DNA of 60,528 nucleotides from Desulfovibrio sp. JC010 (lineage in GTDB: Bacteria; Desulfobacterota; Desulfovibrionia; Desulfovibrionales; Desulfovibrionaceae), in NCBI RefSeq assembly GCF_010470675.1, contig NZ_VOIQ01000021.1, positions 1 to 60,528 on the forward strand, in the 5' to 3' direction. The notes under the pieces were generated by a model that saw only the letters and a list, made by a program, of their open reading frames with translations, searched no databases and was not told the origin of the DNA. Of the stretch, positions 33,767-44,733 are shown one piece after another. How positions within the stretch are numbered: position 1 is the first letter of the stretch; every line of letters begins with the position of its first letter. The position numbers and the translations under genes were made by a program.

Positions 33767-35416
33767 ATGGCACTCAGCAAATTCGCGGGACAACTGGCTC
33801 CGGCAGACATCCTGGAAAATATACCCAGACTCGTATCAGCATACTACACAGTAAAACCTGATCCTTCCGTAGATTCCCATCTCGTGGCATTCGGAACCTC
33901 AGGGCACAGAGGATCCGCTCTGGACGGTTCTTTCAACGAAGCCCACATCTTCGCAATCGCGCAAGCCATCTGCGAATACCGGAAATCAAAAGGCTATACC
34001 GGGCCTCTTTTCATGGGCAAAGACCCCCACGCCCTTTCGGAACCGGCCCAGATGTCAGCTCTGGAAGTCTTTGCGGCAAACGGCGTAACCGTACTGCTCA
34101 ACGATAAAGGCTACACCCCCACTCCGGCAATTTCCCACGCCATTCTCGCCTACAACAAAAGCAGAAATGACGGATTCGCCGACGGCGTGGTCATCACCCC
34201 GTCCCACAACCCTCCGCGCGACGGCGGCTTCAAATATAATCCGCCCAATGCCGGACCGGCAGGGACTGCGATCACCCGCACCATTCAGGACCGGGCCAAT
34301 GAGATTCTCAAAAACGGACTCAAAGACGTTAAGCGGATTCCCTTCAGCCGGGCCATAAAAGCGGATACGACCAAAGAATTTGATTTCATCACCCCGTATG
34401 TGGATGACCTTGAAAATATTGTGGACATGCAGGCCATTGCATCTGCAGGCCTGAGCATCGGGGTTGATCCTCTGGGCGGTGCGGCCATTGATTTCTGGGA
34501 GCCCATCGCAGACAGATACGGCCTGAACATCAATGTGGTGAATAAAAAAGTCGATCCGGCCTACTCTTTCATGCATGTGGATAAAGACGGCAAAATCCGT
34601 ATGGACTGCTCATCCCCTTACGCCATGGCCGGACTCATCGAACTGAAATACCAGTACGATATTTCATTTGCCAATGATCCTGATACGGACAGGCACGGCA
34701 TCGTTACCAAAAGCCGCGGTTTGATGAACCCCAACCACTATCTTGCCGTTGCCATTGAATATCTTTACAAACACAGACCGCAGTGGAGTGAAAAACTTAC
34801 CGTGGGCAAAACCCTTGTTTCCAGTTCCATGATTGACCGGGTGGCAAACTCCATCGACCGTCCGCTCATGGAGGTTCCGGTAGGTTTCAAATGGTTTGTG
34901 GACCCGCTGCTTGACGGCACCTGCGGCTTCGGCGGCGAGGAAAGTGCCGGGGCATCATTCCTGAGAAAAGACGGAACAGTCTGGACCACCGACAAAGACG
35001 GGATCATCATGAACCTGCTGGCTGCGGAAATCACAGCCATCACGGAAAAAGATCCGGGAGAACATTACACCTCCCTTGAAAAGAAATTCGGCCATCCGGT
35101 ATACAAACGTATTGATACCCCGGCCACAGATGAGCAGAGAAAAGCGTTCAGCATCCTGACCCCGGACATGGTTCAGGCCAAAACCCTTGCCGGAGAAAAA
35201 ATCGAAGAACGGCTGACAGCCGCCCCCGGTAACGGAGAAGCCATCGGCGGACTCAAAGTCGTGACTGAAAACGGCTGGTTTGCTGCCCGTCCTTCCGGTA
35301 CGGAATCAATCTACAAAATCTATGCGGAATCCTTCAAAGGACTTGCCCATCTGGTAGCAATTCAGGAAGAAGCAGCCAAAATAGTCAATGCAGCGTTTGA
35401 AGTGGCGTTGAAGTAA
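33767..35416 (+). CDS. pgm: phosphoglucomutase (alpha-D-glucose-specific)
   Basis: 549 residues, family length. Interconverts glucose-1-phosphate and glucose-6-phosphate. The phosphoserine loop is [11 protein letters not shown], the metal loop DPDTDRHG, the sugar-binding loop GGEESAG, and the phosphate-binding site RPSGTE is close to the C-terminus. A GGAGG site precedes the ATG. It stands alone; nucleotide-sugar supply for glycans and glycogen is the usual role. Confidence 0.95.
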   Translation: MALSKFAGQLAPADILENIPRLVSAYYTVKPDPSVDSHLVAFGTSGHRGSALDGSFNEAHIFAIAQAICEYRKSKGYTGPLFMGKDPHALSEPAQMSALEVFAANGVTVLLNDKGYTPTPAISHAILAYNKSRNDGFADGVVITPSHNPPRDGGFKYNPPNAGPAGTAITRTIQDRANEILKNGLKDVKRIPFSRAIKADTTKEFDFITPYVDDLENIVDMQAIASAGLSIGVDPLGGAAIDFWEPIADRYGLNINVVNKKVDPAYSFMHVDKDGKIRMDCSSPYAMAGLIELKYQYDISFANDPDTDRHGIVTKSRGLMNPNHYLAVAIEYLYKHRPQWSEKLTVGKTLVSSSMIDRVANSIDRPLMEVPVGFKWFVDPLLDGTCGFGGEESAGASFLRKDGTVWTTDKDGIIMNLLAAEITAITEKDPGEHYTSLEKKFGHPVYKRIDTPATDEQRKAFSILTPDMVQAKTLAGEKIEERLTAAPGNGEAIGGLKVVTENGWFAARPSGTESIYKIYAESFKGLAHLVAIQEEAAKIVNAAFEVALK

Positions 35417-35440
35417 AAAACGACACCCATAGCACAATAG

Positions 35441-35482
35441 AAAAGAGCAGCATGTTTTCGCACATGCTGCTCTTTTTTTTTA
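35441..35482. terminator. bidirectional terminator between pgm and the hybrid kinase
   Basis: AAAAGAGCAGCATG pairs with CATGCTGCTCTTTT around 8 nt, with nine T residues on the plus strand and an A run on the other side. It serves both pgm and the convergent hybrid kinase. Confidence 0.85.
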
Positions 35483-35501
35483 CAAAAATAATCTTGAACG
35501 T

Positions 35502-37961
35502 TTACTGCTTAAGCTCTTCACACACCCTGAACGCTTCCTCTTCAAAGCGGACAAGATTTTTTTCCACCCCGTCCGGGTCTTCATTGATCAGAGTCTTCTC
35601 AAGAAGCACAGCCGCATCCCGGGCGCGAAGAGCGCAGATAGCGGCACAGCTGCTTTTCATGGTATGGACAATACGTTTCGCCACATCCCGGTCTTCCGTA
35701 AGAGCCTGCCTGAAATTACTGATCTCGGTATGGATATCATTTACGAACATGGAACATAATTCGTCATACAAAGACTGATCGCCCTGATACATGGACTCAG
35801 CTTTTTCGCGGTCAATAATTCTCTCCACACAAGTGACGGGCTCAACAAACGGATGTGCGTTCCCGCTGCAATCATTCATGGTCCGCAGGATTGCCTCCTG
35901 CAGGGCTACATACTGGATAGGCTTGGCAATGTAATTATTCATCCCCGCCTTAGCACATCTCTCCCTGACCCCGGCCATGGCATGGGCCGACATAGCCACA
36001 ATGGGAATATTGCGGGCTGCGTCTCCGGACTGACCTTTGCGGATAGCTGTTGATGCGCTGAAGCCGTCCATTTCCGGCATTTCAAGATCCATGAGCACAA
36101 GATCCACTTCAAGACCGGACAGCATGCTGACCGCCTCCAGACCGTTTGAAGCAACATGAACACTGTGTCCCATCTTCTCCAGCAGACTGGTAGCAACCAA
36201 CACGTTGATGGGATTATCCTCCACCAACAGGATGGAATACTCCGCAGAGGGGGCCGGTTCTTTATAAAATTCACCGGGCTGCCCGGAGACCATTCTCTCC
36301 GGATCTCCTTTTTTAAGAACCACGGAAAAAGTAAACACGCTACCGCAACCTTCAGAACTTTTAACCCCGATACGGCCTCCCATCATTTCCACCAGCTCGC
36401 GGGAAATGGCCAGCCCCAGTCCGGTCCCCCCGAACTTACGGGTTGTGGAGTTGTCCGCCTGCCGGAAACTTTCAAAAATCAGCCCCTGCTTGTCATCGGG
36501 AATACCTATCCCGGTATCACGGACCGCAACCTGAATAATCACTTCACCGGAATCTGCGCGTTCCTCAAGCCGGCTGACCTGAACAAAGACCCCGCCATGA
36601 CCGGTGAATTTAATGGAGTTACCCACAAGGTTGAACAGAACCTGCTTCAGGCGGACCTGATCCCCGCGCACAGCTTTCGGAACATCTTCGCCAACGTCTA
36701 TATTAAGGGCCAAGCCCTTATCCCGGGCCTGCTGCTCCATGCTTTTAACCACGTCATGCATGGCTTCGCCCAGGCAGAAATCATTCTCTTCCAAGGTGAG
36801 CATACGGGCCTCAACCTTGGAAAGGTCGAGGATATCGTTGATGAGGGTCAAGAGCTGGTCAGCGGAAACCTTTACAAGATCAAGATTCTCAGTCTGCTTT
36901 GCGGAAAGTTCGGAACGCAGGGTAAGATCGGTCATACCGATGATGGCATTGAGCGGAGTACGGATTTCATGACTCATGGAGGCCAGAAAACGGGACTTGA
37001 AACGATTGGCTTTTTCAGCTGCATCACGGGCCCTGATGATTTCCCGTTCCATTTCCTTACGCTCGGTTATCTCGATAAAAGAAGCCACGGCACCGCCGGA
37101 TTCACCCTGCATGGGAGTTACTTCCAGCATGTACCAGCAGGGCCGCCCTTTGATCTCGAAAGAATATTCATAGGAAAATTTTTTGCTACTCCCTTCCACA
37201 ACTGAGCGGACACCGTCCACCAGCTCGTTCAAGGAGCCGCGCAGACACCCGGAAGTAAAAATTGCGTCTTTAAAATCAAGTCCGTCCAGACCTTCTTCGG
37301 TTATGCCGGGAACAAAAATCTCCCGCCATGAGTCATTGGCAGCGATGATTTTCATCTTCGGGTCAAGAACGGCAATCTTGGCTGACATGGAGGCCAGCAC
37401 AGAACTCAACTGTTCTTCACGGGCAAGCAGCTTGCGGTTGGCAACATCAAGCTGCCGTGACTGCAGAAGGGTATTTTCGTAGGTAGCCAGCAGCAGGTGG
37501 AAGACCTGACTGAAATCAGCTTTCAAGACATGTTTAACGCCTTGGAATTCAAAATCAACTTCCTGAAGCGAGCTTTCTGAATCAAAATTCGTATTCTTCA
37601 GAACCGACTCAATGCGCGAAAGCAGAAATTCTTCATCATAGGGTTTGGTTACAAAGTTGGTCGCTCCGCTTTTCAACCCCCTGATAATATCACCCGGATC
37701 TGAAAGACTGGTCAGCAGAATAACCGGTAAATCTTTATAGCGCGGATTCTCCCTGATCTTTTCGCAAAGCTTGTAGCCGTCCATGCCGGGCATTACAACA
37801 TCGCTTATGACCAGATCAACACCCTTCTCTTCCAGAAATTCAAGGGCGTTTTCCCCATTGGGGACAAGGGAAACCCGAAATCCCCTTTCAAAAAGAATGT
37901 ATTCCAGCTTGACCGCCTGTGTCAGGCTGTCTTCAACAACCAGAATATGATTTTTATCCAC
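35502..37961 (-). CDS. hybrid sensor kinase REC-PAS-HisKA-HATPase-REC-Hpt
   Basis: 819 residues with no membrane segment. Layout: receiver 1 (Asp54 in [11 protein letters not shown]), a PAS-like segment (about 185-300), a HisKA dimer with phospho-His331 ([11 protein letters not shown]), the ATPase region ([19 protein letters not shown]), receiver 2 (Asp625 in [12 protein letters not shown]) and Hpt (His766 in [10 protein letters not shown]). It can pass phosphate from one site to another. The gene follows CheB by 3 nt, so it is likely the output of the chemosensory system. The N-terminal receiver may take phosphate from CheA. No DNA-binding or GGDEF output is present. Confidence 0.9.
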   Translation of the reverse strand: MDKNHILVVEDSLTQAVKLEYILFERGFRVSLVPNGENALEFLEEKGVDLVISDVVMPGMDGYKLCEKIRENPRYKDLPVILLTSLSDPGDIIRGLKSGATNFVTKPYDEEFLLSRIESVLKNTNFDSESSLQEVDFEFQGVKHVLKADFSQVFHLLLATYENTLLQSRQLDVANRKLLAREEQLSSVLASMSAKIAVLDPKMKIIAANDSWREIFVPGITEEGLDGLDFKDAIFTSGCLRGSLNELVDGVRSVVEGSSKKFSYEYSFEIKGRPCWYMLEVTPMQGESGGAVASFIEITERKEMEREIIRARDAAEKANRFKSRFLASMSHEIRTPLNAIIGMTDLTLRSELSAKQTENLDLVKVSADQLLTLINDILDLSKVEARMLTLEENDFCLGEAMHDVVKSMEQQARDKGLALNIDVGEDVPKAVRGDQVRLKQVLFNLVGNSIKFTGHGGVFVQVSRLEERADSGEVIIQVAVRDTGIGIPDDKQGLIFESFRQADNSTTRKFGGTGLGLAISRELVEMMGGRIGVKSSEGCGSVFTFSVVLKKGDPERMVSGQPGEFYKEPAPSAEYSILLVEDNPINVLVATSLLEKMGHSVHVASNGLEAVSMLSGLEVDLVLMDLEMPEMDGFSASTAIRKGQSGDAARNIPIVAMSAHAMAGVRERCAKAGMNNYIAKPIQYVALQEAILRTMNDCSGNAHPFVEPVTCVERIIDREKAESMYQGDQSLYDELCSMFVNDIHTEISNFRQALTEDRDVAKRIVHTMKSSCAAICALRARDAAVLLEKTLINEDPDGVEKNLVRFEEEAFRVCEELKQ

Positions 37962-37964
37962 TAC

Positions 37965-39029
37965 TTACCCTCCGGCAATCCCAAAAAAAATCTCCTTGAG
38001 ATGCCCCCCGACCTTTTCAATAGGCAAAACAGACATTGCAGCCCCGAGCTTCACTGCCTCACCGGGCATTCCGAATACGATCGAACTCTCTTCGTCCTGC
38101 GCAATAGTGTATCCTCCATTGCGCCTGATCTCAAGCAGGCCGTCCGCACCGTCGCGCCCCATTCCGGTAAGGAGCACCCCCACCACGGAACGCCCCAGAT
38201 TCCGCGCAGCAGAAAGAAAAAGAACTGAAGCCGAAGGTCTGATCCCACTCACACTCGGCGCGTCGGTAAGCACTATCTTTCTTTCCGCCGTAACTTCCAT
38301 ATGCGAACCTTCTGGCGCAAAATATACAATCCCTGATTTCAGAACATCACCGTGTTCCGCAAGCCGGACATCGTGACCGGTGTGATTTTTCAGCCAGCTG
38401 ACCATACCGGAAGTAAAACCTTCGGACATGTGCTGGACAATTAGTACAGGAGCGGGAAATTCGTGCGGCAGTGACACGAGGAGCTGCTTGATAGCCTGCG
38501 GCCCCCCGGTGGAAGCACCTACACAGACAACCTTACCCCTTCCGGAAGACGGGGTAACACAGCAGTCACGATCAACAGACGGAGGGCAGGGCAGACCTGT
38601 CTCATTTCTGAACCTGCTCTTGCGGCGGACCACCCGGACTTCGGACATCAAACGAACCGAAATGATGATCTCCTGCATCTGCTCTTCGAAATTTTCGCTC
38701 CTGAGCGCCGGTTTATTATGAAAAGCAAGGGCACCAGTATCGATAAGCCGGAAACCGATCTCAGCATCGGAGGCACTGTATACAGCACTGATGATGACAA
38801 TGGGTACCGGATTCTCCTCCATAATCATCCGGGTAACTCTGAAACCGTCGCAATCAGGAAGGTTGACGTCCATAGTGACCACATCCGGTTTCAACTCCCG
38901 GACCATACGCAAGGCGGAGTAGCCGTCTTCGGCACAGCCGACCACTTCAAAATCTTCCTCGCGCTTAAACATCTCCGCAAACAAAGTGCGCACAGATGCC
39001 GAGTCATCTACTATCAGGACCTTGATCAC
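37965..39029 (-). CDS. cheB: chemotaxis response regulator methylesterase CheB
   Basis: 354 residues from a GTG start. A receiver domain (VTMDVNLPDCDGF, phosphoacceptor Asp near residue 55) is followed by a C-terminal methylesterase with VGASTGGPQAIKQLL (Ser), IVQHMSEGF (His) and LLTGMGRDGADGL (Asp), the catalytic triad. It removes methyl groups from receptor glutamates and deamidates glutamines. Position: 135 bases after CheA-REC, 3 before the hybrid kinase. A receptor partner is not encoded in this cluster. Confidence 0.93.
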   Translation of the reverse strand: MIKVLIVDDSASVRTLFAEMFKREEDFEVVGCAEDGYSALRMVRELKPDVVTMDVNLPDCDGFRVTRMIMEENPVPIVIISAVYSASDAEIGFRLIDTGALAFHNKPALRSENFEEQMQEIIISVRLMSEVRVVRRKSRFRNETGLPCPPSVDRDCCVTPSSGRGKVVCVGASTGGPQAIKQLLVSLPHEFPAPVLIVQHMSEGFTSGMVSWLKNHTGHDVRLAEHGDVLKSGIVYFAPEGSHMEVTAERKIVLTDAPSVSGIRPSASVLFLSAARNLGRSVVGVLLTGMGRDGADGLLEIRRNGGYTIAQDEESSIVFGMPGEAVKLGAAMSVLPIEKVGGHLKEIFFGIAGG

Positions 39030-39164
39030 TTAAACCTTACTCCAGTCAGAAAAAAACAATATTCACATACGGAGGTATCACCTACACCCTAATTAGCCTG
39101 TCTGCAAATTCACGACTATTATATTTTAAACAACGACACAACCGCAAGAAAACATTATACATTA

Positions 39165-41453
39165 TCAAGCAAGTCGATTGATAACCTCTAAAAGATTACC
39201 CTGATCAAAATTGGACTTGACGATGTAAGCATCCGCCCCGGCCTCAACTCCCCTTTCCCTGTCTTCAGGAGAACCGAGTGAAGTAACCAGAATAATGGGC
39301 AGGCTGGAACTGCCGTCCATCCCCCTGACCTTGGCAGTAAGAGTGAAGCCGTCCATCTGAGGCATTTCCACATCCGAGACAAGGACATCCGGCATGGATT
39401 CCTCAAGTTTCTGCAGGGCATCAAGGCCGTTCACAGCAGTCAGAACATTATACCCCGCAGCTTCCAGAACATTTTTAAGCAGCATGCGTGAGGTGATGGA
39501 ATCTTCAGCCACAAGCACAGTCTTGACTTCAGCCTCTCCCTGCCTGTGCACAACGGCCCGTACCCTGCCTTGCGAATGAATCCCCAGAGCAGTGCGGGAC
39601 ATATCCGGCGTATGAAGGATAGGAGCCAGTTCACCGGAACCCAGCATGGAAAATCCTGAGACATTGCGGACCCTTTTCAGCAACGGTCCCATCCCCTTGG
39701 CCATTACGTCCTGCTCTCCGGCAAGATCGTCAACACTGACGGCGACCGTCCTGTTTCCCTTGCCGATAATCAGTACTGCAATGGCATTGCCTTTGACCTT
39801 ACTGCGTTCCTGTTCCAGAATATCCGCCAGTCCGACCAGCGGAAGCGGCCTGCCGAAAACAAAGACGGTTTCTTTTCCGCCCGCCGTAATAATATCATCC
39901 TGCCGAACGAGCATAACCTTGCGTATACCCGACTTGGGAACCACGTACTGCTTTCCGCCGGACTCAACAACAACCCCTCTGAACGAGGTAAGTGCCACCG
40001 GGATATTCAGGACAATCCTGATTCCCTTGCCCTCAGGACTGGCGATAACGATGCTGCCCCCCAGTGATTCCACCTTGTCGCGGACAATTGCCATACCCAG
40101 CCCGCGCCCGGAGATATCGGTAATAATTTCGCTGGTGGACATACCTGAAAGAAAAATCAGTTCCAGAGCGGCGCGGCGATCCATCTTATCCGCTTCATCT
40201 GCGGAAAGGACTCCCCTGCTGACTGCAACAGCCTTGAGCCGGTCCAGATCGATCCCACGCCCGTCATCACCGTAAACAATTTTGACCACATCCCGGTCTG
40301 TCTGGGTAATGGAAAAAAATATGCTGCCCACGGGATTCTTACCCTTGGCAATGCGCTCACCCTTATCCTCAATACCGTGGTCAATGGAGTTGCGGATCAT
40401 ATGCATGAGCGGATCATGAAGCATTTCAAGAATTCTGCGGTCGATTCGCACATTCTCACCACTGGTTTCCAGCCGGCACTCCTTGCCCTGCTCCATACCC
40501 AAACTCCGCACCATACGCGGAAAAACTTCCAGCAAAGATGAAAACGGCAGCAGCATGGAATCCTTGAAATCATTCAGCAGACCGTCGACCTTTGAAGTAA
40601 GCTCCCATTCCGCCTTGCGTGCAGAAACCGCAAGCGCACCTGCTTTTTTGGAGAAAGCTTCCAGCTTTTCAGCCATCAGGGCATTAACCTTGAGTTCCTC
40701 TTCCGAGAGGCTGTCTACCCGGCGATCATAAACTTCATGAAAAAAACGAATATAGTCGGCAAGCATCTTTTCCAGTTCAGCAACATCCCTGACCCGGGCC
40801 CGTTGTGAATTTCGCGATGAAATCAATTCCTCTGCCTGCAAAAGAAGTCCGGTAAGAAAAGAAGAGCTGACCCGCACGGTATCGCCCATGGCGTTATGTA
40901 CTGCACTGTTTTCATGCTTAAGCGGTTCTTCGGCATCCTGCGGCTGCTGGGTACTGATATCCTCAGGTTCATCTTCTAATATGGGGGCAACTTCACCAGC
41001 AGTTTCTTCTACTGGAATATGCCCGGACTCAATCTGCTGCGGCGAATCGGTCAATTCCTTCATTCTGGAAAGGGCCAGCATCACCTGCGCTGAAGCAACG
41101 GCCTCCACGGAATCATCCTCCTCTCTCAGGAGATCTTCCAATATATCGAGCCAGCCCAGCATAAGAGAACAGGTCACAGACGAAGGAATAAGTTCCTGTT
41201 TCTTAAGTACGGAAAAGAAGGATTCAAAACTCTGGCAGAACTCCTCCACCACACCGAGCCCAACAGCCCGTGCCGCACCTTTAAGGCTGTGCAGTTCCCT
41301 GTAGGAAGACTCGACAACCATGGCCAGATCGTCTTTTCCGCACCCTTTATCCAGCCGCAAAAAATCTGCGGAAAGAACCCTCATCCGGTCTGCGCTTTCA
41401 CCCCGAAACGCGGCCAACAGCCTTTGCTTCAGATCACCACCGATCATGGACAT
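39165..41453 (-). CDS. CheA histidine kinase with C-terminal receiver
   Basis: 762 residues from the ATG at 41453, with GGGAG spaced 6 nt. The N-terminal Hpt has ELHSLKGAARAVG (phospho-His near residue 55). A dimer domain follows, then the ATPase core with NSIDHGIEDKGER, DDGRGIDLDRL and SGRGLGMAIVRDKVESLGG. A CheW-like domain (residues about 500-630) and a receiver (SDVEMPQMDGF) complete it, as in WspE. An acidic, Gln/Pro-rich linker lies at about 140-190. It is the kinase of the chemosensory array and sits between CheW-2 and CheB. Confidence 0.93.
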   Translation of the reverse strand: MSMIGGDLKQRLLAAFRGESADRMRVLSADFLRLDKGCGKDDLAMVVESSYRELHSLKGAARAVGLGVVEEFCQSFESFFSVLKKQELIPSSVTCSLMLGWLDILEDLLREEDDSVEAVASAQVMLALSRMKELTDSPQQIESGHIPVEETAGEVAPILEDEPEDISTQQPQDAEEPLKHENSAVHNAMGDTVRVSSSFLTGLLLQAEELISSRNSQRARVRDVAELEKMLADYIRFFHEVYDRRVDSLSEEELKVNALMAEKLEAFSKKAGALAVSARKAEWELTSKVDGLLNDFKDSMLLPFSSLLEVFPRMVRSLGMEQGKECRLETSGENVRIDRRILEMLHDPLMHMIRNSIDHGIEDKGERIAKGKNPVGSIFFSITQTDRDVVKIVYGDDGRGIDLDRLKAVAVSRGVLSADEADKMDRRAALELIFLSGMSTSEIITDISGRGLGMAIVRDKVESLGGSIVIASPEGKGIRIVLNIPVALTSFRGVVVESGGKQYVVPKSGIRKVMLVRQDDIITAGGKETVFVFGRPLPLVGLADILEQERSKVKGNAIAVLIIGKGNRTVAVSVDDLAGEQDVMAKGMGPLLKRVRNVSGFSMLGSGELAPILHTPDMSRTALGIHSQGRVRAVVHRQGEAEVKTVLVAEDSITSRMLLKNVLEAAGYNVLTAVNGLDALQKLEESMPDVLVSDVEMPQMDGFTLTAKVRGMDGSSSLPIILVTSLGSPEDRERGVEAGADAYIVKSNFDQGNLLEVINRLA

Positions 41454-41485
41454 ACCCAACTCCCAGGATTATCCCGATAAGACAG

Positions 41486-42055
41486 CTACATATGGTCACT
41501 GCCCACAAATTCATTGACTACCAGCGATTCGTCACTCAGAAAAGCCGCCCCGTCCAGCACGGTCTTCCTGTCCTCTGTGACCCCAAGGCAATAGCCGGAA
41601 ATCCGGTCATCAGCTTTGGGCAAAGCTTTGAGAGAGTGCTCCGGAATCCGGCTGACCCCGAGGATCTCATCCACGGCAATGCAAAACTCCGACTCCCCGC
41701 CGGAAAGCAGAACCACACCGGGATTTTCGGAAGTCAAACCTTCACGGGTCCCAAGAAAAACACACAGATCAATAACCGCCCAGAGATGACCGCGCACACT
41801 GAGCACCCCGAGATGAAAATCCGGTGTACACGGCACAGCAACAATCTCTTCAGGAATCATAACCTCTTTGACCACAGAGGTCTCCAGGCCGTAAACATCC
41901 GGTCCCAGACGAAAAAAGACATAATCCCGCGCCCCGGCATCTCTTTCCTGTGCGTCTGTCTCCCCGGAAATCTGAAGGGCCAGCTTTTCCGCCCTTTTGC
42001 GGAGCAACTCCCTGTCGCTTTCCCTTTTGAAATAATCCAATGTGTTGCCTTCCAT
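41486..42055 (-). CDS. CheW-like coupling protein (second)
   Basis: 189 residues. A basic N-terminal extension (about 45 residues) precedes a CheW domain (YVFFRLGPDVYGLETSVVKEV, VPCTPDFHLGVLSVRGHLWAVIDL). CheW couples receptors to CheA. The extension is longer than in standard CheW, as in WspD. It follows CheR by 24 bases and precedes CheA by 32. Confidence 0.9.
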   Translation of the reverse strand: MEGNTLDYFKRESDRELLRKRAEKLALQISGETDAQERDAGARDYVFFRLGPDVYGLETSVVKEVMIPEEIVAVPCTPDFHLGVLSVRGHLWAVIDLCVFLGTREGLTSENPGVVLLSGGESEFCIAVDEILGVSRIPEHSLKALPKADDRISGYCLGVTEDRKTVLDGAAFLSDESLVVNEFVGSDHM

Positions 42056-42079
42056 GCTTCCACCTTTGAGAAGATTTCA

Positions 42080-43630
42080 CTAAACCAAATTATCCTGCAC
42101 CAGCCGCACCATTTCCAGCAGCCGTCCGGCAGTTGTTCCGTCGGAAAAAGGGACAGCTTCGTCCTGCTCCGCCTTTCCCAGCTCCTGAAGGGCGATCCGA
42201 AAATGTCTCATGGCTCCATTCTTATCACTGTTTTCCTGATAAATATTCCCCAGCAGCACATGGGCCATGATAAAACCGCTGTCCAGAAAAACAGCATTGC
42301 GCATTTCAGCAAGAGCCTTGTCCCGGTCACCCTGCTGCAGACTTATCTGTCCAAGCAGAAAATGGGCACCGGGATCAACCCGGTCCAGTTCAATGGCCCT
42401 CCGGCACCACACGGCCGCTTCATCCGCCAACCCTGAATCCGCCTTTATTCGCGCAATTCCCAGAGACGCAGCCGCACACACATCCCGACCATGGTCCTGA
42501 CCAAGGATCGTTTTATACATGTCCACGGCCCCGGAAAGCTCCCCCTGAGACCGTAAACCGCGGGCTTCATCCAACAAACCAGCTCCATCTGTCCCGGCTT
42601 CGGAAACCGGGCCCTCCGTCAGCGGCTCCGCATCGCCAGCCATATAAATATCTTCAGCCGCAAGAATATCCGCAGCCGTATAAGACTCTTCCTGCTGCTT
42701 ATTCACAAAAGAGACATCGGAATCGGAAAAAGCTGCCGGAAAAACCGATTCTTCCGGCATTACGGTATCCACAAAAAGTTCGGCCCGACGAGGCTCCCAC
42801 TGCTCATTTTTCCTGTAAAAAAGACAGCCGTCCAGATTGACCGGTTCAAACCTGCCATGGGTGGTCAGCAATGCGGATTCACTGGGCGTGGCAATAAGCC
42901 AGCCGCCGGTATTCATGCAGTCCCAGAGCTTGTCCAGCACGCCATCCACACCCTTTGATGAAAAATACATAAGCACGTTACGGCAGAGAATAACATCCAT
43001 TCTCTCAAACATGGCCGGAACTGCCGCCTCTATAAGATTGAGCCGGGAAAGAGTGACCATATTTTTAATTGCGGGATCGAGCAGATAGGAATTGGCACCC
43101 ACCTGCCTGAAAAAGACATCCCTGAACGCGGTATCTTCTGAACGGAACGACCACTTGCGGTAGACCCCTTCACGAGCCTTTATCAAAGCACGGCTGTCTA
43201 TGTCCGTTCCGAAAATTTCAGATTTCACCCCGGCCCGGCGGCAGATCATGGCCAGCGTATAAGGCTCTTCTCCGGTAGCACAGGCAGCGGACCAGATTCT
43301 GATGGCTCCATTTACGCCGCTGCCCATTCCGCTGAGTTTGCGCAGGACTTCATACTCCAGCACCTTCAGGGCTTTACTGTCCCGGAAAAAAAAGGTCTCA
43401 CCGATGGTCAGCCGGTTTATAAACTGCTCAAGGTCCTTATCTTTGACCGCAGGGGAAAGAATATAATCAAGGCATTCTGTGGCTGTATTGAAACCGGTAT
43501 CTTCCTTATGAAAACGGAGCACAGCTGTGCGCAGATCCTTCCAGCGATCCGATCCGAAATCCAGACCGAACCTTTCGCGGACCATATTCACAAGCAGGGC
43601 TATCCTGTCTTCAGTCAAGGAACTAATCAT
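42080..43630 (-). CDS. CheR methyltransferase with TPR tail
   Basis: 516 residues. The CheR domain has IWSAACATGEEPYTLAMI (SAM binding) and CRNVLMYFSSKG; a linker of about 100 residues leads to tandem TPRs (GAHFLLGQISLQQGDRDKA, IMAHVLLGNIYQENSDKNG). This is the WspC-type layout, in which the TPR tail guides receptor choice. Its start overlaps the end of CheW-1 by 8 bases. It should methylate glutamates of a receptor, yet no receptor gene is adjacent. Confidence 0.92.
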   Translation of the reverse strand: MISSLTEDRIALLVNMVRERFGLDFGSDRWKDLRTAVLRFHKEDTGFNTATECLDYILSPAVKDKDLEQFINRLTIGETFFFRDSKALKVLEYEVLRKLSGMGSGVNGAIRIWSAACATGEEPYTLAMICRRAGVKSEIFGTDIDSRALIKAREGVYRKWSFRSEDTAFRDVFFRQVGANSYLLDPAIKNMVTLSRLNLIEAAVPAMFERMDVILCRNVLMYFSSKGVDGVLDKLWDCMNTGGWLIATPSESALLTTHGRFEPVNLDGCLFYRKNEQWEPRRAELFVDTVMPEESVFPAAFSDSDVSFVNKQQEESYTAADILAAEDIYMAGDAEPLTEGPVSEAGTDGAGLLDEARGLRSQGELSGAVDMYKTILGQDHGRDVCAAASLGIARIKADSGLADEAAVWCRRAIELDRVDPGAHFLLGQISLQQGDRDKALAEMRNAVFLDSGFIMAHVLLGNIYQENSDKNGAMRHFRIALQELGKAEQDEAVPFSDGTTAGRLLEMVRLVQDNLV

Positions 43631-44099
43631 CAGCCGCGGACTCCCCGGCCATGGCGGCCAGAGCCTCAGCTAAATCCCGTTCCTGCTCAGGATCAAGCAA
43701 CGCCCCCATATCCTGCACCAGCACCACATCCGTACCCAGCCCGGCAAATGATTTGAGAAAAGAGACACCGGGCCAGATTTCATCAGCAGCACGCGCAGCA
43801 TCAGGACCGATATCCAGAACATCACTGATACGGTCCACCAGCAGGGCCATGCGCCGCCCGTTGGCAGAACTGAAAACCAGCCTGTCACTCAAAACGACAT
43901 CGCGCTCCTCAATACCGAGCCTGCCGCGCAATCCCAGCACGGGCACCACATCCCCGGCATCATTAACCACCCCGAGCACCGCAGCAGGGGCCTCGGGGAC
44001 AGGAGTAAGCATCACCGCGCGCTCCACCCGGTCCACCGCCACGGAAGGAAGTGCGAATTTTACGGTATCAACCTCGAACACAACGTAATCATTTTTCAT
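43623..44099 (-). CDS. CheW-like coupling protein (first)
   Basis: 158 residues, a CheW domain (DYVVFEVDTVKFALPSVAVDRV, LGVVNDAGDVVPVLGLRGRL). It is shorter than the second CheW and lacks the N-terminal extension. Its stop overlaps the CheR start by 8 bases, and its own start lies 6 bases after the lytic transglycosylase stop, so these genes form one operon. Confidence 0.9.
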   Translation of the reverse strand: MKNDYVVFEVDTVKFALPSVAVDRVERAVMLTPVPEAPAAVLGVVNDAGDVVPVLGLRGRLGIEERDVVLSDRLVFSSANGRRMALLVDRISDVLDIGPDAARAADEIWPGVSFLKSFAGLGTDVVLVQDMGALLDPEQERDLAEALAAMAGESAADD

Positions 44100-44105
44100 A
44101 AAACA

Positions 44106-44708
44106 TCACTTTCCGGCCCTACCGGATTTTTCCATCAGCGCATTATATTTCTTCATCACCTTCACGGCATAAGCTCTTGAGCGGCCCGGCAGATTTTTCG
44201 GTGACCCGGTATGGTAGGCTCCGATGGCCCGCCAGTTGTAGCCGTAACGGTCAAGACAGTAACGCAGAATCCAGGCTCCCAGACGCAGGTTTTCCTCCGG
44301 CTCCAGAGCTTCCGCAGGACTGAGGTCAAATTTCCTTATCCAATAGGAATTCACCTGCATCAACCCTACATCATAACTCTTGCCTCTATTTTTTTCGATT
44401 ATGGCGAGAGCCTCTTCACGGGAATCAGGATACACGCTTCTGCCCTCAATATTCAAGGCCCAAGGATTGTACCCGCTTTCATGGTCCGCAATAGCGTTCA
44501 GAATCTCCGGATGCAGGGAGAATTCATCAGCCACCTGCCCGAAAAGCGGAGGAACCGGAACACGCTCCCGCTCTGCAACCTTCATGCGCTGCTGCACTTC
44601 ATGACGCTCGGCAGGGGCAAACTCACGTTCCACATCAAGGGGAATAATCGCACGGAAGAATATGGCTCCGCAGAGAATCAGATAGAGAACGATTATGAAT
44701 CTGGACAT
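44106..44708 (-). CDS. lytic transglycosylase (SLT domain)
   Basis: 200 residues with an N-terminal membrane segment or uncleaved signal (residues 3-22). The SLT fold has IADHESGYNPWALN (catalytic Glu), YDVGLMQVN and NWRAIGAYHTGSPKN. It cleaves peptidoglycan between MurNAc and GlcNAc, and in such clusters may make room for appendage or secretion assembly. It lies immediately upstream of CheW-1 in the same operon, which is not a usual partner in chemosensory systems. Confidence 0.88.
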   Translation of the reverse strand: MSRFIIVLYLILCGAIFFRAIIPLDVEREFAPAERHEVQQRMKVAERERVPVPPLFGQVADEFSLHPEILNAIADHESGYNPWALNIEGRSVYPDSREEALAIIEKNRGKSYDVGLMQVNSYWIRKFDLSPAEALEPEENLRLGAWILRYCLDRYGYNWRAIGAYHTGSPKNLPGRSRAYAVKVMKKYNALMEKSGRAGK

Positions 44709-44733
44709 AAATTTTTATATGCCTTCGGCATAC

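Noticed and set aside
36156-37205. 349-residue plus-strand frame
   Set aside because: Lies within the hybrid kinase gene on the other strand, which has clear HisKA, ATPase and REC motifs; the plus frame has none.
41492-42436. 314-residue plus-strand frame
   Set aside because: Antisense to CheW and CheR genes and spans two of them, so it cannot be a real gene.
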